The notes under the pieces were generated by a model. That model saw nothing but the letters and a program-made list of their open reading frames with translations. It had not been told where the DNA came from and made no database searches. 29,230 nt of DNA from Planctomycetota bacterium (GTDB lineage Bacteria; Planctomycetota; Planctomycetia; Planctomycetales; Planctomycetaceae): assembly GCA_003669575.1 (NCBI GenBank), contig QWOR01000328.1:1-29230 (forward strand). Direction: 5' to 3'. Positions 14,143-23,209 of the stretch are shown here, in pieces (the stretch's first letter is position 1; each line of letters opens with the position of its first letter). The translations under genes and the position numbers were made by a program.

Positions 14143-16920
14143 ATGAACATGAACCAGACAGCTGCTAAGAGACTTTCCTCTCCGAGTGGTTATGTCGCTG
14201 AGGTCATCGGTGTCACGCATTTCTACAAAAAAGTGCATGCACTCGATGGAGTCTCCGTTCAGCTCCACGCAGGAAAGATGGTCGGTCTGATCGGCCCAGA
14301 TGGCGTTGGCAAATCGACACTGCTGGGATTGTTGTCAGGGGCGAGAAAGCTGCAGACGGGAACCGTGAACGTCCTCAATGGCAGCATGGCCAGTGCGAGG
14401 CATCGCCACGAGATCTGCAGCCGCATTGCCTATCTGCCTCAAGGGCTGGGGAAAAATCTTTATCAGGAACTGAGTGTTCAGGAGAACCTCGACTTTTTCG
14501 GCAAACTCTTCGGTCAATCGGCTGCTGAACGACGAGCCAGAATCGAACGCTTAGCCACCGCCACCGGCCTGGAGCCGTTCCTCGATCGGCCCGCGGGACA
14601 ACTATCGGGAGGAATGAAGCAGAAGCTCGGATTGTGCTGTGCGTTGATTCATGACCCTGACTTCCTGATTCTCGACGAACCGACTACGGGCGTTGATCCA
14701 TTGTCGCGGCGGCAGTTCTGGGAGCTGATTGATTCGATCCGCTCGGAGCGGCCGACCATGAGCGTGTTGGTCTCGACAGCTTACATGGATGAAGCAGAGC
14801 GGTTTGAGTGGCTCATCGCGATGGACGCCGGACGAATTCTGGCAACAGGTTCACCTAGTGAACTCAAATCAATTACGAAGACAGAGAGTCTGGAACGAGC
14901 ATATGTCGCCCTGCTGCCGGAGGAAAAACGTGGCCATAAGGGCGAGCTGACAATTCCACCTCGAACGAAGAATGAGAGTGAGCCCGCCATTGTGGCAAAA
15001 AACCTCACGCGTCGATTCGGTAACTTCACAGCTGTTGATCACGTCAGCTTCCAGATTGACCGCGGCGAGATCTTTGGCTTTCTGGGGTCGAACGGCTGTG
15101 GCAAGACGACCACGATGAAGATGCTGACTGGTCTCCTGCCACTCTCAGAAGGCCAGGCGTGGCTCTGGGGCCAACCCGTTGACGCCAGCGATATGGCGAC
15201 ACGCTTTCGAGTGGGATTCATGTCCCAGGCTTTCTCACTGTACGGTGAGCTAACCGTTGAGCAGAACCTGACTCTGCATGCCCGGCTCTATCACATTCCC
15301 CGTGCTCTGGCGAAAGAACGGATCAACGAACTCGTCGCCCGATTTGGCCTGACGCCGTATCTCGACTCGCGAGCCTCATCACTCCCCCTGGGACTCCGGC
15401 AGAGGCTGTCACTGGCTGTCGCCATTATTCATAAGCCGGAGATGCTGATCCTCGACGAACCGACATCGGGAGTGGACCCCGTCGCTCGCGACGAGTTCTG
15501 GGAGCTGCTCATCGATCTCTCCCGAAACCAGTCGGTGACAATCTTTATCTCGACACACTTTATGAACGAGGCGATGCGGTGCGACCGGATCTCGCTGATG
15601 CATGCCGGGAAGGTTCTGATCTGTGACACCCCTCAGAGAATCATTGAGATCAAACACGCCAGGACTCTTGAGGATGCGTTTATTAGCGCCATTGAAGACG
15701 CGCAGGAGCACAGCCCGGAAGGGGTGGGGCAGACGCGGGCGGGCGGGACATCGACCACACTCCACGAGAACTCCTACAGCCACGAGTCCGCAAATCGTGG
15801 TTCCAGCCTGCAGCGCATGTTGGCCTATAGCTATCGCGAGACGATGGAGGTCATGCGTGATTCGGTGCGTCTGACGTTCGCGTTCGGCGGCAGTCTCATC
15901 CTGCTGATGATTATCGCGTATGGCCTCTCTTCCGATGTGGAGAACCTGTCATACGCCGTCCTGGACCAGGACCAGTCGCCGGCCAGTCGAGCCTACCTGC
16001 AGGAGTTTTCCAGTTCCCGATACTTCACGGAAAAGCAAGAACTCTACAGCAAGGACGACCTCGAAAACCGCCTGGCGACTCGCGGCATCACAATGGCCAT
16101 CGAGATCCCACCGAACTTTGGCAGAGATCTCCTGCGCCATGGGAAGCCTCAGGTTTCCGCCTGGATCGATGGTGCCGAAACCGCACGAGCCGCAACCATC
16201 GAAGGCTACGTCGAAGGGGCCCACGCCAAGTTTCTGCAGCGACTGGCAGAGGAACAGGGAGTCGCTCCTTCATCACTGGCCACGTTCGAGGTTCGCAATC
16301 GATACAACCCCACATCGGAAAGCATCTACGCGATGGGGCCTACCGTTCCCACCACACTGCTGCTGTTATTCCCCGCCATCTTGATGGCGGTCAGTGTGGC
16401 GAAAGAGAAAGAGATCGGCACGATCACGAACTTTTACGTGACGCCCACCAGCCGCATGGAATTTCTGCTCGGAAAGCAGCTGCCATACATCGGCATTGCG
16501 ATGGTTAACTTTGTGGTGCTGAATCTGGTCGTGGTGTTCGTGTTACAGGTCCCCTTGAAGGGAAGTGTGGCAGCTCTAACACTTGGAGCTCTGTTGTACG
16601 TCACAGCGACGACTGGATACGGCCTGCTGGTTTCCAATCTGACCTCCAGCCAGGTCTCGGCCGTCTTACTCGCAGCTGTACTGTCGATGATGCCAACAAT
16701 TCAGTTCTCGGGCATGATGCAGCCCGTGTCGACACTTGAAGGGGTCGCCCGCGTCATGGGCTCCCTGTGGCCAGCGGCGTACTATCTGCATCTGAGTGTC
16801 GGTGCGTTCACGAAAGGTCTCGGAGCGAGAGAGCTGATGCCCGACTTGATCAGGCTGGCTGCATTCTCTCCCGTGTTCTGGATCCTCTGCACGCTGTTGC
16901 TGCGAAAGCAGGAGGACTGA
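14143..16920 (+). CDS. rbbA: RbbA-type fusion: two ABC ATPase domains plus ABC-2 permease
   Basis: A 925-aa protein; E. coli RbbA is close in size. ATPase 1 has Walker A GPDGVGKST (about 50-58), signature LSGGMKQKLG and Walker B LILDEPTTGVDP. ATPase 2 has Walker A GSNGCGKTT (about 316-324), a degenerate signature LPLGLRQRLS and Walker B LILDEPTSGVDP. From about residue 575 an ABC-2 permease follows, with a first membrane segment (LTFAFGGSLILLMIIAYGLS), a large periplasmic loop of about 170 residues and five more segments from about 735. In E. coli RbbA was described as a ribosome-associated ATPase, but the adaptor and permease neighbours argue for an exporter. ATG 14149 has better spacing from GAGG than ATG 14143, so the true start may be two codons later. 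AGGAGG inside its last codons serves the next gene. Confidence 0.93.
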   Translation: MNMNQTAAKRLSSPSGYVAEVIGVTHFYKKVHALDGVSVQLHAGKMVGLIGPDGVGKSTLLGLLSGARKLQTGTVNVLNGSMASARHRHEICSRIAYLPQGLGKNLYQELSVQENLDFFGKLFGQSAAERRARIERLATATGLEPFLDRPAGQLSGGMKQKLGLCCALIHDPDFLILDEPTTGVDPLSRRQFWELIDSIRSERPTMSVLVSTAYMDEAERFEWLIAMDAGRILATGSPSELKSITKTESLERAYVALLPEEKRGHKGELTIPPRTKNESEPAIVAKNLTRRFGNFTAVDHVSFQIDRGEIFGFLGSNGCGKTTTMKMLTGLLPLSEGQAWLWGQPVDASDMATRFRVGFMSQAFSLYGELTVEQNLTLHARLYHIPRALAKERINELVARFGLTPYLDSRASSLPLGLRQRLSLAVAIIHKPEMLILDEPTSGVDPVARDEFWELLIDLSRNQSVTIFISTHFMNEAMRCDRISLMHAGKVLICDTPQRIIEIKHARTLEDAFISAIEDAQEHSPEGVGQTRAGGTSTTLHENSYSHESANRGSSLQRMLAYSYRETMEVMRDSVRLTFAFGGSLILLMIIAYGLSSDVENLSYAVLDQDQSPASRAYLQEFSSSRYFTEKQELYSKDDLENRLATRGITMAIEIPPNFGRDLLRHGKPQVSAWIDGAETARAATIEGYVEGAHAKFLQRLAEEQGVAPSSLATFEVRNRYNPTSESIYAMGPTVPTTLLLLFPAILMAVSVAKEKEIGTITNFYVTPTSRMEFLLGKQLPYIGIAMVNFVVLNLVVVFVLQVPLKGSVAALTLGALLYVTATTGYGLLVSNLTSSQVSAVLLAAVLSMMPTIQFSGMMQPVSTLEGVARVMGSLWPAAYYLHLSVGAFTKGLGARELMPDLIRLAAFSPVFWILCTLLLRKQED
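16910..16915 (+). promoter_or_regulatory. Ribosome binding site that decides the permease start
   Basis: A perfect AGGAGG lies inside the last codons of the RbbA-type gene, seven bases before CTG 16923. No ATG, GTG or TTG occurs at usable distance in the permease frame, so this site points to initiation at CTG (or less likely at ATC 16920). Confidence 0.7.
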
Positions 16921-16922
16921 TC

Positions 16923-18047
16923 CTGAACACCCTCTCAAGTATTTTCTGGTTGGGCACCAAAGAACTGCGAACTCTTCTGGGGAGCGTCGCATTGATGGGC
17001 TTCCTGGTCTATTCGTTCACTTTCAGCATTTACCAGCAGGCGACTGGGGGATCAGAGACCGTCAACCGGGCGTCGGTCGCCTTCGTTGATGAGGACCGCT
17101 CGACGCTGTCGCGACGCCTGCGTGATGCGCTCTATCCACCGTACTTCAAGAGTCCTGAGCTGATCGAAGCCGATGAGATTGACGAGGCCATGGACGCAAG
17201 CCGTTTCATGTTTGTCATCGTTGTTCCTCCCCATTTTGAGTCCGATGTCCGGTCTGGGCGCTCCCCGGAGGTTCAGCTGAATGTCGATGCGACAGCTGTC
17301 CGGCAGGCAGCACTGGGCACTGGGTATATCCAGGCCATTCTTTCCACCGAGATCAATCGCTTCATGAGTCGATCCGATACCGTGGCTGTGCAACCCGTGA
17401 CGCTCGTCAAACGCAAGGCCTTCAATCCCAACGGAACACAAAGCTGGCTGAGAGCTGTGTCTGGACTGCTGGATCAGCTCTCGATGTTGACCATCATTCT
17501 GACGGGGTCAGCCATTCTTCGAGAGCGAGAACATGGGACGATCGAGCATCTGCTCGTCATGCCGCTGAACTCGTTCGAGATCGCACTTTCCAAAGTCTGG
17601 GCGAACGGGCTTGTGATTCTGGTCGTATTTGTCCTGTCGATGCGGTTTATCGTCGAGGGAGCAATCGGTGTTCCATTCGCAGGTTCTCGCATGTTACTGC
17701 TGACGGGTACGGTGATTTACCTCTTTGCGGCCGCTGCGATCGGCATCCTACTCGCCACCATCGCTCGCAGCATGGCTCAATTCGGCCTGCTCTGCATGAT
17801 CACGATCATGCCGATGATGATGCTGTCGGGGGGGATGAGCCCACTCGAAAGCCAACCCGACTGGCTGCAGCACATCACCTGGTTCCTGCCCTCACGGCAA
17901 TTCATGAGCTTCTCGCAGTCGATCATCTTCCGCGGTGCCGGGTTCGACAACGTCTGGCCCGAGTTCACAGCCATGGCAGGACTCGGCCTGGCGTTCTTTC
18001 TCACCAGTCTGGTCCTGTTCCGTCGCTCAATCCGTGTCAGTCAATAG
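16923..18047 (+). CDS. yhhJ: ABC-2 type permease (YhhJ-like), apparent CTG start
   Basis: A 374-aa permease: an N-terminal membrane segment (about 18-38), a large periplasmic loop with VAFVDEDRSTLSRRLRDALY and FMFVIVVPPHFESDVRSGRS, then five membrane segments from about 180 (including LSMLTIILTGSAIL and LLVMPLNSFEIALSKVW). This is the standard YhhJ/ABC-2 architecture and about the length of E. coli YhhJ. The frame has no ATG, GTG or TTG at a suitable place near the junction. CTG at 16923 lies seven bases after AGGAGG (16910-16915), and the family-like N-terminal helix (SIFWLGTKELRTLL) begins right after it. In-frame TTG 16950 and ATG 16995 lack ribosome sites and would cut this helix. It should pair with the RbbA permease half. 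Confidence 0.88.
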   Translation: MNTLSSIFWLGTKELRTLLGSVALMGFLVYSFTFSIYQQATGGSETVNRASVAFVDEDRSTLSRRLRDALYPPYFKSPELIEADEIDEAMDASRFMFVIVVPPHFESDVRSGRSPEVQLNVDATAVRQAALGTGYIQAILSTEINRFMSRSDTVAVQPVTLVKRKAFNPNGTQSWLRAVSGLLDQLSMLTIILTGSAILREREHGTIEHLLVMPLNSFEIALSKVWANGLVILVVFVLSMRFIVEGAIGVPFAGSRMLLLTGTVIYLFAAAAIGILLATIARSMAQFGLLCMITIMPMMMLSGGMSPLESQPDWLQHITWFLPSRQFMSFSQSIIFRGAGFDNVWPEFTAMAGLGLAFFLTSLVLFRRSIRVSQ

Positions 18048-18409
18048 TTGTATGGTTACTCGGACCAGAATCTGACGAACTCGCTGAGAACTCGCACGCG
18101 GAATAGTCCCCGGTAACCAAGCCCGGATCCCGACAAACTCCTGTCCCTGGCAGTACGGAAATTCAAAAGCATGATACGAGGAATGCGGCGAGCCGCACCT
18201 CAATCCCACAGATTGCGGAGAACACTGCCAATGGGGCGGTCGGTTTGGGGTCGTTTGCGATCAGTAGTTCGGGCGTGATCACGGTGGCTGACCGGACGCA
18301 GCTCGACTTCGAGACGACGCCGTCGTTCACAGACTGGCCTCTCGCGACTCCAGGATTTCACTTGTCTCACCACATCCGATATTTCGACTCAGCTTGTACC
18401 ACAGGCCCA
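18048..18409. other. Convergent intergenic region after the exporter operon
   Basis: About 360 bp between the ends of the permease gene (+) and the sulfatase gene (-). I see no intrinsic terminator with a T-run for either side. A short inverted pair, GGTTAC near 18054 and GTAACC near 18113, is too far apart to judge. Its notable content is the cadherin-like remnant at 18200-18331. Confidence 0.4.
18200..18331 (+). pseudogene. Relic of a cadherin-like repeat
   Basis: Reading the plus strand from 18200 gives SIPQIAENTANGAVG followed by LGSFAISSSGVITVADRT and QLDFETTPSFT. This is the typical wording of bacterial cadherin-like domains, where IAENTANGT-V-G is followed, after a Ca-binding stretch, by FAI-(x)-GVITVAD-LDFETTPSFTLTVQV. 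Here about 20-25 residues seem deleted between the two halves, and similarity stops abruptly after PSFT. There is no ribosome site and no domain of a larger protein on either side. I take it as a leftover of a large adhesin-type gene. Confidence 0.55.
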
Positions 18410-20764
18410 TCACTTGAGCTCAACCGAGACTTGCTTAATCTGGCCCTCAAACGCGAACGGCCTTCGCTCGAAGTAATCGCGGGAGACCGTGGAACCGAGG
18501 TCGGTGCCGACATCGAAGCTTTCGCTGGCTGTAAAGGCCGCGGGCACGGTCATCTTGACCTTGGCTCGGGCGACTTCCTGACCGTCCAGGGTCAGTGCGA
18601 TATCTGCCGGGGCGCCGGGCTTGGGAACCTTGAGTGAGGTGCTTACCACAAGAGTGTGTTTGCCTGCAGCGACTTGATTCTCGGACTTCGCAATCGAACG
18701 ATCGATAATCATGAGGTTGTATTCAAAGACAAGATGTCCCTTGTCCATGTAACAAGTCAGGCCGCCGCCTGCCCCACCCAAGGCATAGAGCACTCCGCTG
18801 GCCTCCTCACCACATTCGAAATCGATGGTAACCGTGTTGTTGTGATTTCCCAGCGCGGGAGCTGTGAACTCGGGCATGCGTGTGGTGGTCTCGTCGAAGG
18901 TCCAACTGGTGTAGGGCGACTTGATCCGATCTTCGGGATGAATACGCAGCCAGATCCCGGCTCCGATGGGGAAGACCTTGTTCTCTTCGGCCTGGACGAA
19001 GAAGAGTTTCTTCAGCTCTTTCACCTTCTCTGGATACCGCTGTGCCAGGTCGTGTTGCTGGGAGTAGTCCTTGGTCAGGTCGTAGAGTTCCCACACCGCC
19101 TTGGAGGAGTCCCATTGGTCGAGGCCAGGCTGTGCGTTCAGCCAGGGGCTGAGCGGACCGAACGTACAGGCATACCACCCATCGCTATAAATGCCATCGC
19201 TGCCGTTGTTGTCGAAATACTGAACATGCTTGTTCTCGGGTGAGTGAGCATCGGTCAGACTGGCCGCCATGCTGACGCCATCGATGGGATCCTGCGGGAA
19301 GCCGTTCACCTCCTGTGGTGGCTTGATGCCAATCACGTCATAGAGCGTCGGTGCGATGTCGTTGACGTGATAGAACTGGGACCGCGGCGTTTTGTCTGCT
19401 TTGATCTTCCGAGGCCAGGAGACGACCAGTGGATTGCGGGTCCCGCCAAAGTGTGAGGCGACGAGCTTTGTGTGGCGGAACGGCGTGTTCCCCGCCCAGG
19501 CCCACCCCGAATGCTTGATGTTATCGGTCAGAGGCCCGCCCAGAGCGGGCAGGCCACCAAGCTCGTCGAGTGCTTTGATCTGTTGTGCGATCGTGTTCGG
19601 GATCTGGTTCTGGGCGAGCAATTCGCTGATCGAACCGTTCTGTCCCTCCGCAGAGCAACCGTTGTCGCCCCAGAGATACAGGATGAGCGTATTGTCACGT
19701 TGCCCGGTCTGGTCGAGAAAGTCGACGAGCTTTCCGACCTGGGCATCGGTGTGTTCACAGTAGCCCGCGTAGAGTTCCATGAGGCGGATCTGGAACGCCC
19801 GTTCCGACTCTGGAATATCGGCCCAGGCGGTCATCGTTTTGTCGCGCGGTGTGAGTTCCGTATCCGCAGGTATCCAGCCCAACTGCTTCTGGCGTGCGAA
19901 GATCTCTTCGCGGAGTTTATCCCACCCCTGATCGAATTTGCCTTTGTATTTATCGGCCCACTCAGCTGCCACGTGATGGGGCCCATGTACACCGCCGGGA
20001 GCCCAGTACATGAAGAACGGCTTGTCGGGTGCAAAGGCCCGATGCTTCTTCAACCAGGTAATCCCCTTCTCGGCCATGTCTTCCGTGAGATGGTATTTCT
20101 CGTCGTGGGGAGGCTCGATCGGCTTGGTGTTTTCCACCAGTCGTGGTTCCCACTGTGATGTCTCACCTGCCAGGAATCCGTAGAAGTGCTCGAATCCATA
20201 GCTGGTCGGCCAGTAGGTAAACGGTCCCATCTCTGTGGTTTGATCGGCGGGGGTGTTATGCCATTTGCCAAAGGCCGACGTGTGGTAGCCGTAGTTCTTC
20301 AGCACCTCAGCGACGGTGGCTGACGTCTTCGGAATGATTCCGGTGTAGCCGTCCCAGTCCACGGCTCGCTCCGCGATCGTCCCATTGCCGACTCGCTGGT
20401 GATTGCGACCGGTGAGTAGCGCCGCGCGGGTCGGAGAGCAAATTGATGTGGTATGGAACCGGTTGTAACTGATGCCTTCGTCTCGCAGCCTTGTCAACGT
20501 GGGAGTGTGAGCGAATCCGCCGAACGTATCAGGCACGCCAAACCCTGCATCGTCGATCAGAACAATGAGGACATTCGGGGCATCCTTCGGCAAACGGTCC
20601 GGCTCGACTCGCCGCTTATGCACCGACTGCTGCAGCGTCGGCCCCGCCTTGCTGGCCGAGGGAACGGGTGGAAAGGGCAACACAGACCCATCGCTGGGCG
20701 GTGCGGCATCAATCGGAGAGATCATTCCGCACAGAGCAAAGACAATCGCAAAGTGGATCTTCAT
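18410..20764 (-). CDS. Secreted type I sulfatase (AtsD-type), about 784 aa
   Basis: A Sec signal peptide (MKIHFAIVFALCGMISPIDA) leads to a sulfatase domain. The metal-binding start is VLIVLIDDAGFGVPDTFGG (about 66-83). C109 in ICSPTRAALLTGR is the residue converted to formylglycine. Further active-site pieces are AFGKWHNTP (about 165), HGPHH (about 260) and LYLWGDNGC (about 365). A C-terminal beta-rich region of about 130 residues (LGGAGGGLTCYMDKGHLVFE and onward) resembles that of Mycobacterium AtsD-type sulfatases. It should hydrolyse sulfate esters in the periplasm; the substrate is unknown. It is 12 bp after a close paralogue in the same direction, so the two form a transcript and look like an old tandem duplication. 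The ribosome site is weak, suggesting coupling. Confidence 0.93.
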   Translation of the reverse strand: MKIHFAIVFALCGMISPIDAAPPSDGSVLPFPPVPSASKAGPTLQQSVHKRRVEPDRLPKDAPNVLIVLIDDAGFGVPDTFGGFAHTPTLTRLRDEGISYNRFHTTSICSPTRAALLTGRNHQRVGNGTIAERAVDWDGYTGIIPKTSATVAEVLKNYGYHTSAFGKWHNTPADQTTEMGPFTYWPTSYGFEHFYGFLAGETSQWEPRLVENTKPIEPPHDEKYHLTEDMAEKGITWLKKHRAFAPDKPFFMYWAPGGVHGPHHVAAEWADKYKGKFDQGWDKLREEIFARQKQLGWIPADTELTPRDKTMTAWADIPESERAFQIRLMELYAGYCEHTDAQVGKLVDFLDQTGQRDNTLILYLWGDNGCSAEGQNGSISELLAQNQIPNTIAQQIKALDELGGLPALGGPLTDNIKHSGWAWAGNTPFRHTKLVASHFGGTRNPLVVSWPRKIKADKTPRSQFYHVNDIAPTLYDVIGIKPPQEVNGFPQDPIDGVSMAASLTDAHSPENKHVQYFDNNGSDGIYSDGWYACTFGPLSPWLNAQPGLDQWDSSKAVWELYDLTKDYSQQHDLAQRYPEKVKELKKLFFVQAEENKVFPIGAGIWLRIHPEDRIKSPYTSWTFDETTTRMPEFTAPALGNHNNTVTIDFECGEEASGVLYALGGAGGGLTCYMDKGHLVFEYNLMIIDRSIAKSENQVAAGKHTLVVSTSLKVPKPGAPADIALTLDGQEVARAKVKMTVPAAFTASESFDVGTDLGSTVSRDYFERRPFAFEGQIKQVSVELK

Positions 20765-20776
20765 GACGATGGGCCA

Positions 20777-23137
20777 TTACTTGGTGTACATGATTTTTGT
20801 CTGACCGATGGTTCCGTTGAACTCGAACGGAGCCTGATCGTAGTAGTCGAGCGACACCGGGGAATCGAGGTCGGTTCCGAGATCAAACGTCGCGTTTGAC
20901 GTGAAATGCAGCGACATTGCTGCGGGGACCTGGCCTTGAGCGACGACTTGGTCATTCACCTTCAGCGTGACATCCATGGGACCGCCGATCTTCGAGACGA
21001 GTTTCGATTCCACCTCGACCTTGACCGGTCCGGTCGGCAACTTGTCCTTCGACTTAAGCTTGGTTCGCTGAACTTCAAACAGGTTGAACTCGTAACAGAG
21101 GTATCCATCCTTCACATAACACGTCACGCCGCCCGAAAACCCCGCGAGGGCATACAGTACACCGTTCGCGTTGTCAGGCACCTCAATACTCATGGTGACA
21201 AGGCTGTTCATCTTGCCGAGTTTGGGAGCTGCAGACTCCGGCATGCCAGTCATCGGACCATCGAATGTCCATTCTGTCAGCGATGAAGCCGGGGCGTCTT
21301 CGGGATGGAACATCGCCGTCGACCACAGTCCGCCGCCAATGGGCAGGTTCTTGTTCTTCGTCGATTCGACCAGGAACAGCTCCTTCAACTCCTGAAGCTT
21401 GCCTGGATTCGCGGCCGCCAGGTCATTGGCCTGACTCCAGTCCTCGTCGATGTGATACAGCTCCCACTTGTCGGTGAGCGGTGACCACTCCTTAATCCCT
21501 TTCGGTATACCGCCCACCCAGGGCTCGCGCGGTCCGGGAGCACTCGCGAACCAACCATCGTGATAGATGCCCCGGCTGGCCATGATGTCGAAGAACTGTG
21601 TCTTGCGCGTACCCGGAGCAGTGGCGTCAGTCAACGCGTAGACCATGCTCACCCCGTCGATGGAGTCCTGTTCAAAGCCATTCACCACGCGAGGCGGAGT
21701 GATCTTTGTCAGTTCGTAGATCGTCGGAACGATGTCGATGACGTGGTGGAATTGCGGACGAGCCGTCGGATCGGCCTTGATCCGCTGCGGCCAGGAGACA
21801 GCCATTGGCTGGCGTATCCCGCCGAAATAGGCCCCCATCAGCTTGGTCCCCTGATAGGGAGTGCTCCCCGCCCAGGCCCACCCCGCGTGGTACATGTTGT
21901 CCGTCTTGGGGCCGCCGAGGGCATCGAGGCCCCCCAGTTCATTCAAGGCGGTGATATGTTGCGAGATCTTGGTCGGAATGCCGTTCTGTGCCAGCTGCTC
22001 GCTGATGGTGCCGTTCAGGCCTTCGGATGAGGAACCGTTGTCGCCCCAGATGTAGAAGATCAGCGTGTTGTCGAGTTTCCCCTGTCGATCGATTTCGTCG
22101 ATCACCCGACCGGCGTTGTAGTCTGCGTGCTCTGCGAATCCGGCGAAGACTTCCATCAGTCGGCGCTGGAACGGCTTCTCGTCCTCCGGGATCGAGTCCC
22201 ACGAGGCCATCGATGCGGGACGGGGCGTCAGCTGTGCGTTCTGGGGAATCCACTCCTTGGCCTTGGCCCGGGCGAATGTCCGTTCGCGATACTTGTCCCA
22301 GCCATCGTCGAACTTACCTTTGTATTTGTCGGCCCATTCCTGCATGACCTGATGAGGCCCGTGAGCGGCTCCGGGGGCCCAGTACATGAGAAACGGCTTG
22401 TCGGGAGCATAGGCCTTCTGCTCGCGAAGCCACTGAATCGCATCCGTCGCGATATCGTTCGAAAGATGATACCCCTTGGGCTTTTCTTCAGTGACAGCTG
22501 TCGTATTACGAGTCAAAGTCGGCTCGTACTGCGACGCTTCGCCCGCCAGGAAGCCATAGAAGTATTCAAAGCCATACCCCGTGGGCCAGTAGTCAAACGG
22601 CCCCTTGGAAGTGATCTGTTCCTCGGGGGTGTTGTGCCACTTGCCCCACGCTCCGGTGTTGTAACCGTAGTTCTTCAGCACCTCTGCCACGGTGGCCGAT
22701 GACTTGGGAATCGTTCCACTGAAACCATCGAAATCATTCGCGATGGCCGAGATTTGACCGTTCCCGACTCGGGTATGATTTCGCCCTGTGAGCAACGAAG
22801 CCCGCGAGGGCGAGCACATCGCTGTTGAGTGGAATCGATTAAACGACACCCCCAGCTTCGCGACCCGATCAAGCGTCGGCGTATTCACCTCACCGCCATA
22901 GGTCGATGGAGTCCCCGGTCCGACATCATCCATCAGAATGATCAGGATATTCGGTGCCCCCTCCGCCAGACGCTTCCGCTCAACCCGCTTCTTGTAAACC
23001 GAATCCTGCAGCGTGATCCCAGGCGTCGAGCCGGATGGAGTCGGCGGAAACGGCAAGACCTCCTGGGCGATCACCGACGACGCCAGCCATCCCACTGCCG
23101 CCAGACAGGCCAGGAACTGCCATCGGAATGAAATCAT
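20777..23137 (-). CDS. Secreted type I sulfatase (AtsD-type), tandem paralogue
   Basis: About 786 aa from the chosen start. The signal peptide is clearest from ATG 23137 (MISFRWQFLACLAAVGWLAS), with GAGGGG seven bases upstream; an in-frame ATG at 23152 would add five basic residues. The formylglycine site is MCSPSRASLLTGR (Cys about 108). Other active-site parts are ILIILMDDVGPGTPSTYGGE, WGKWHNTPEEQ and FYIWGDNGSSSEG. The C-terminal region (LAGFSGGVTCYVKDGYLCYE and onward, then TFDLGTDLDSPVSLDYYD) matches that of the downstream paralogue part by part. The two proteins share nearly every block but differ throughout, so the duplication is old and both copies look intact. Substrate unknown; periplasmic location is expected. 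Confidence 0.93.
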   Translation of the reverse strand: MISFRWQFLACLAAVGWLASSVIAQEVLPFPPTPSGSTPGITLQDSVYKKRVERKRLAEGAPNILIILMDDVGPGTPSTYGGEVNTPTLDRVAKLGVSFNRFHSTAMCSPSRASLLTGRNHTRVGNGQISAIANDFDGFSGTIPKSSATVAEVLKNYGYNTGAWGKWHNTPEEQITSKGPFDYWPTGYGFEYFYGFLAGEASQYEPTLTRNTTAVTEEKPKGYHLSNDIATDAIQWLREQKAYAPDKPFLMYWAPGAAHGPHQVMQEWADKYKGKFDDGWDKYRERTFARAKAKEWIPQNAQLTPRPASMASWDSIPEDEKPFQRRLMEVFAGFAEHADYNAGRVIDEIDRQGKLDNTLIFYIWGDNGSSSEGLNGTISEQLAQNGIPTKISQHITALNELGGLDALGGPKTDNMYHAGWAWAGSTPYQGTKLMGAYFGGIRQPMAVSWPQRIKADPTARPQFHHVIDIVPTIYELTKITPPRVVNGFEQDSIDGVSMVYALTDATAPGTRKTQFFDIMASRGIYHDGWFASAPGPREPWVGGIPKGIKEWSPLTDKWELYHIDEDWSQANDLAAANPGKLQELKELFLVESTKNKNLPIGGGLWSTAMFHPEDAPASSLTEWTFDGPMTGMPESAAPKLGKMNSLVTMSIEVPDNANGVLYALAGFSGGVTCYVKDGYLCYEFNLFEVQRTKLKSKDKLPTGPVKVEVESKLVSKIGGPMDVTLKVNDQVVAQGQVPAAMSLHFTSNATFDLGTDLDSPVSLDYYDQAPFEFNGTIGQTKIMYTK

Positions 23138-23209
23138 CTTTCTGCCCCTCAATGATCTAGACGGACGCCGAACGACTGAACATTACCACCATGCCTGACG
23201 GATTCAGAG

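Noticed and set aside
16767..16922. N-terminal extension of the YhhJ-like permease into the rbbA-type gene.
   Set aside because: Residues from this part are Arg/Cys-rich and unlike ABC-2 permeases; they come from reading the membrane segments of the RbbA permease out of frame.
19472..20158. A 228-codon plus-strand ORF inside the sulfatase gene.
   Set aside because: Antisense to a complete sulfatase with intact active site; no independent evidence.
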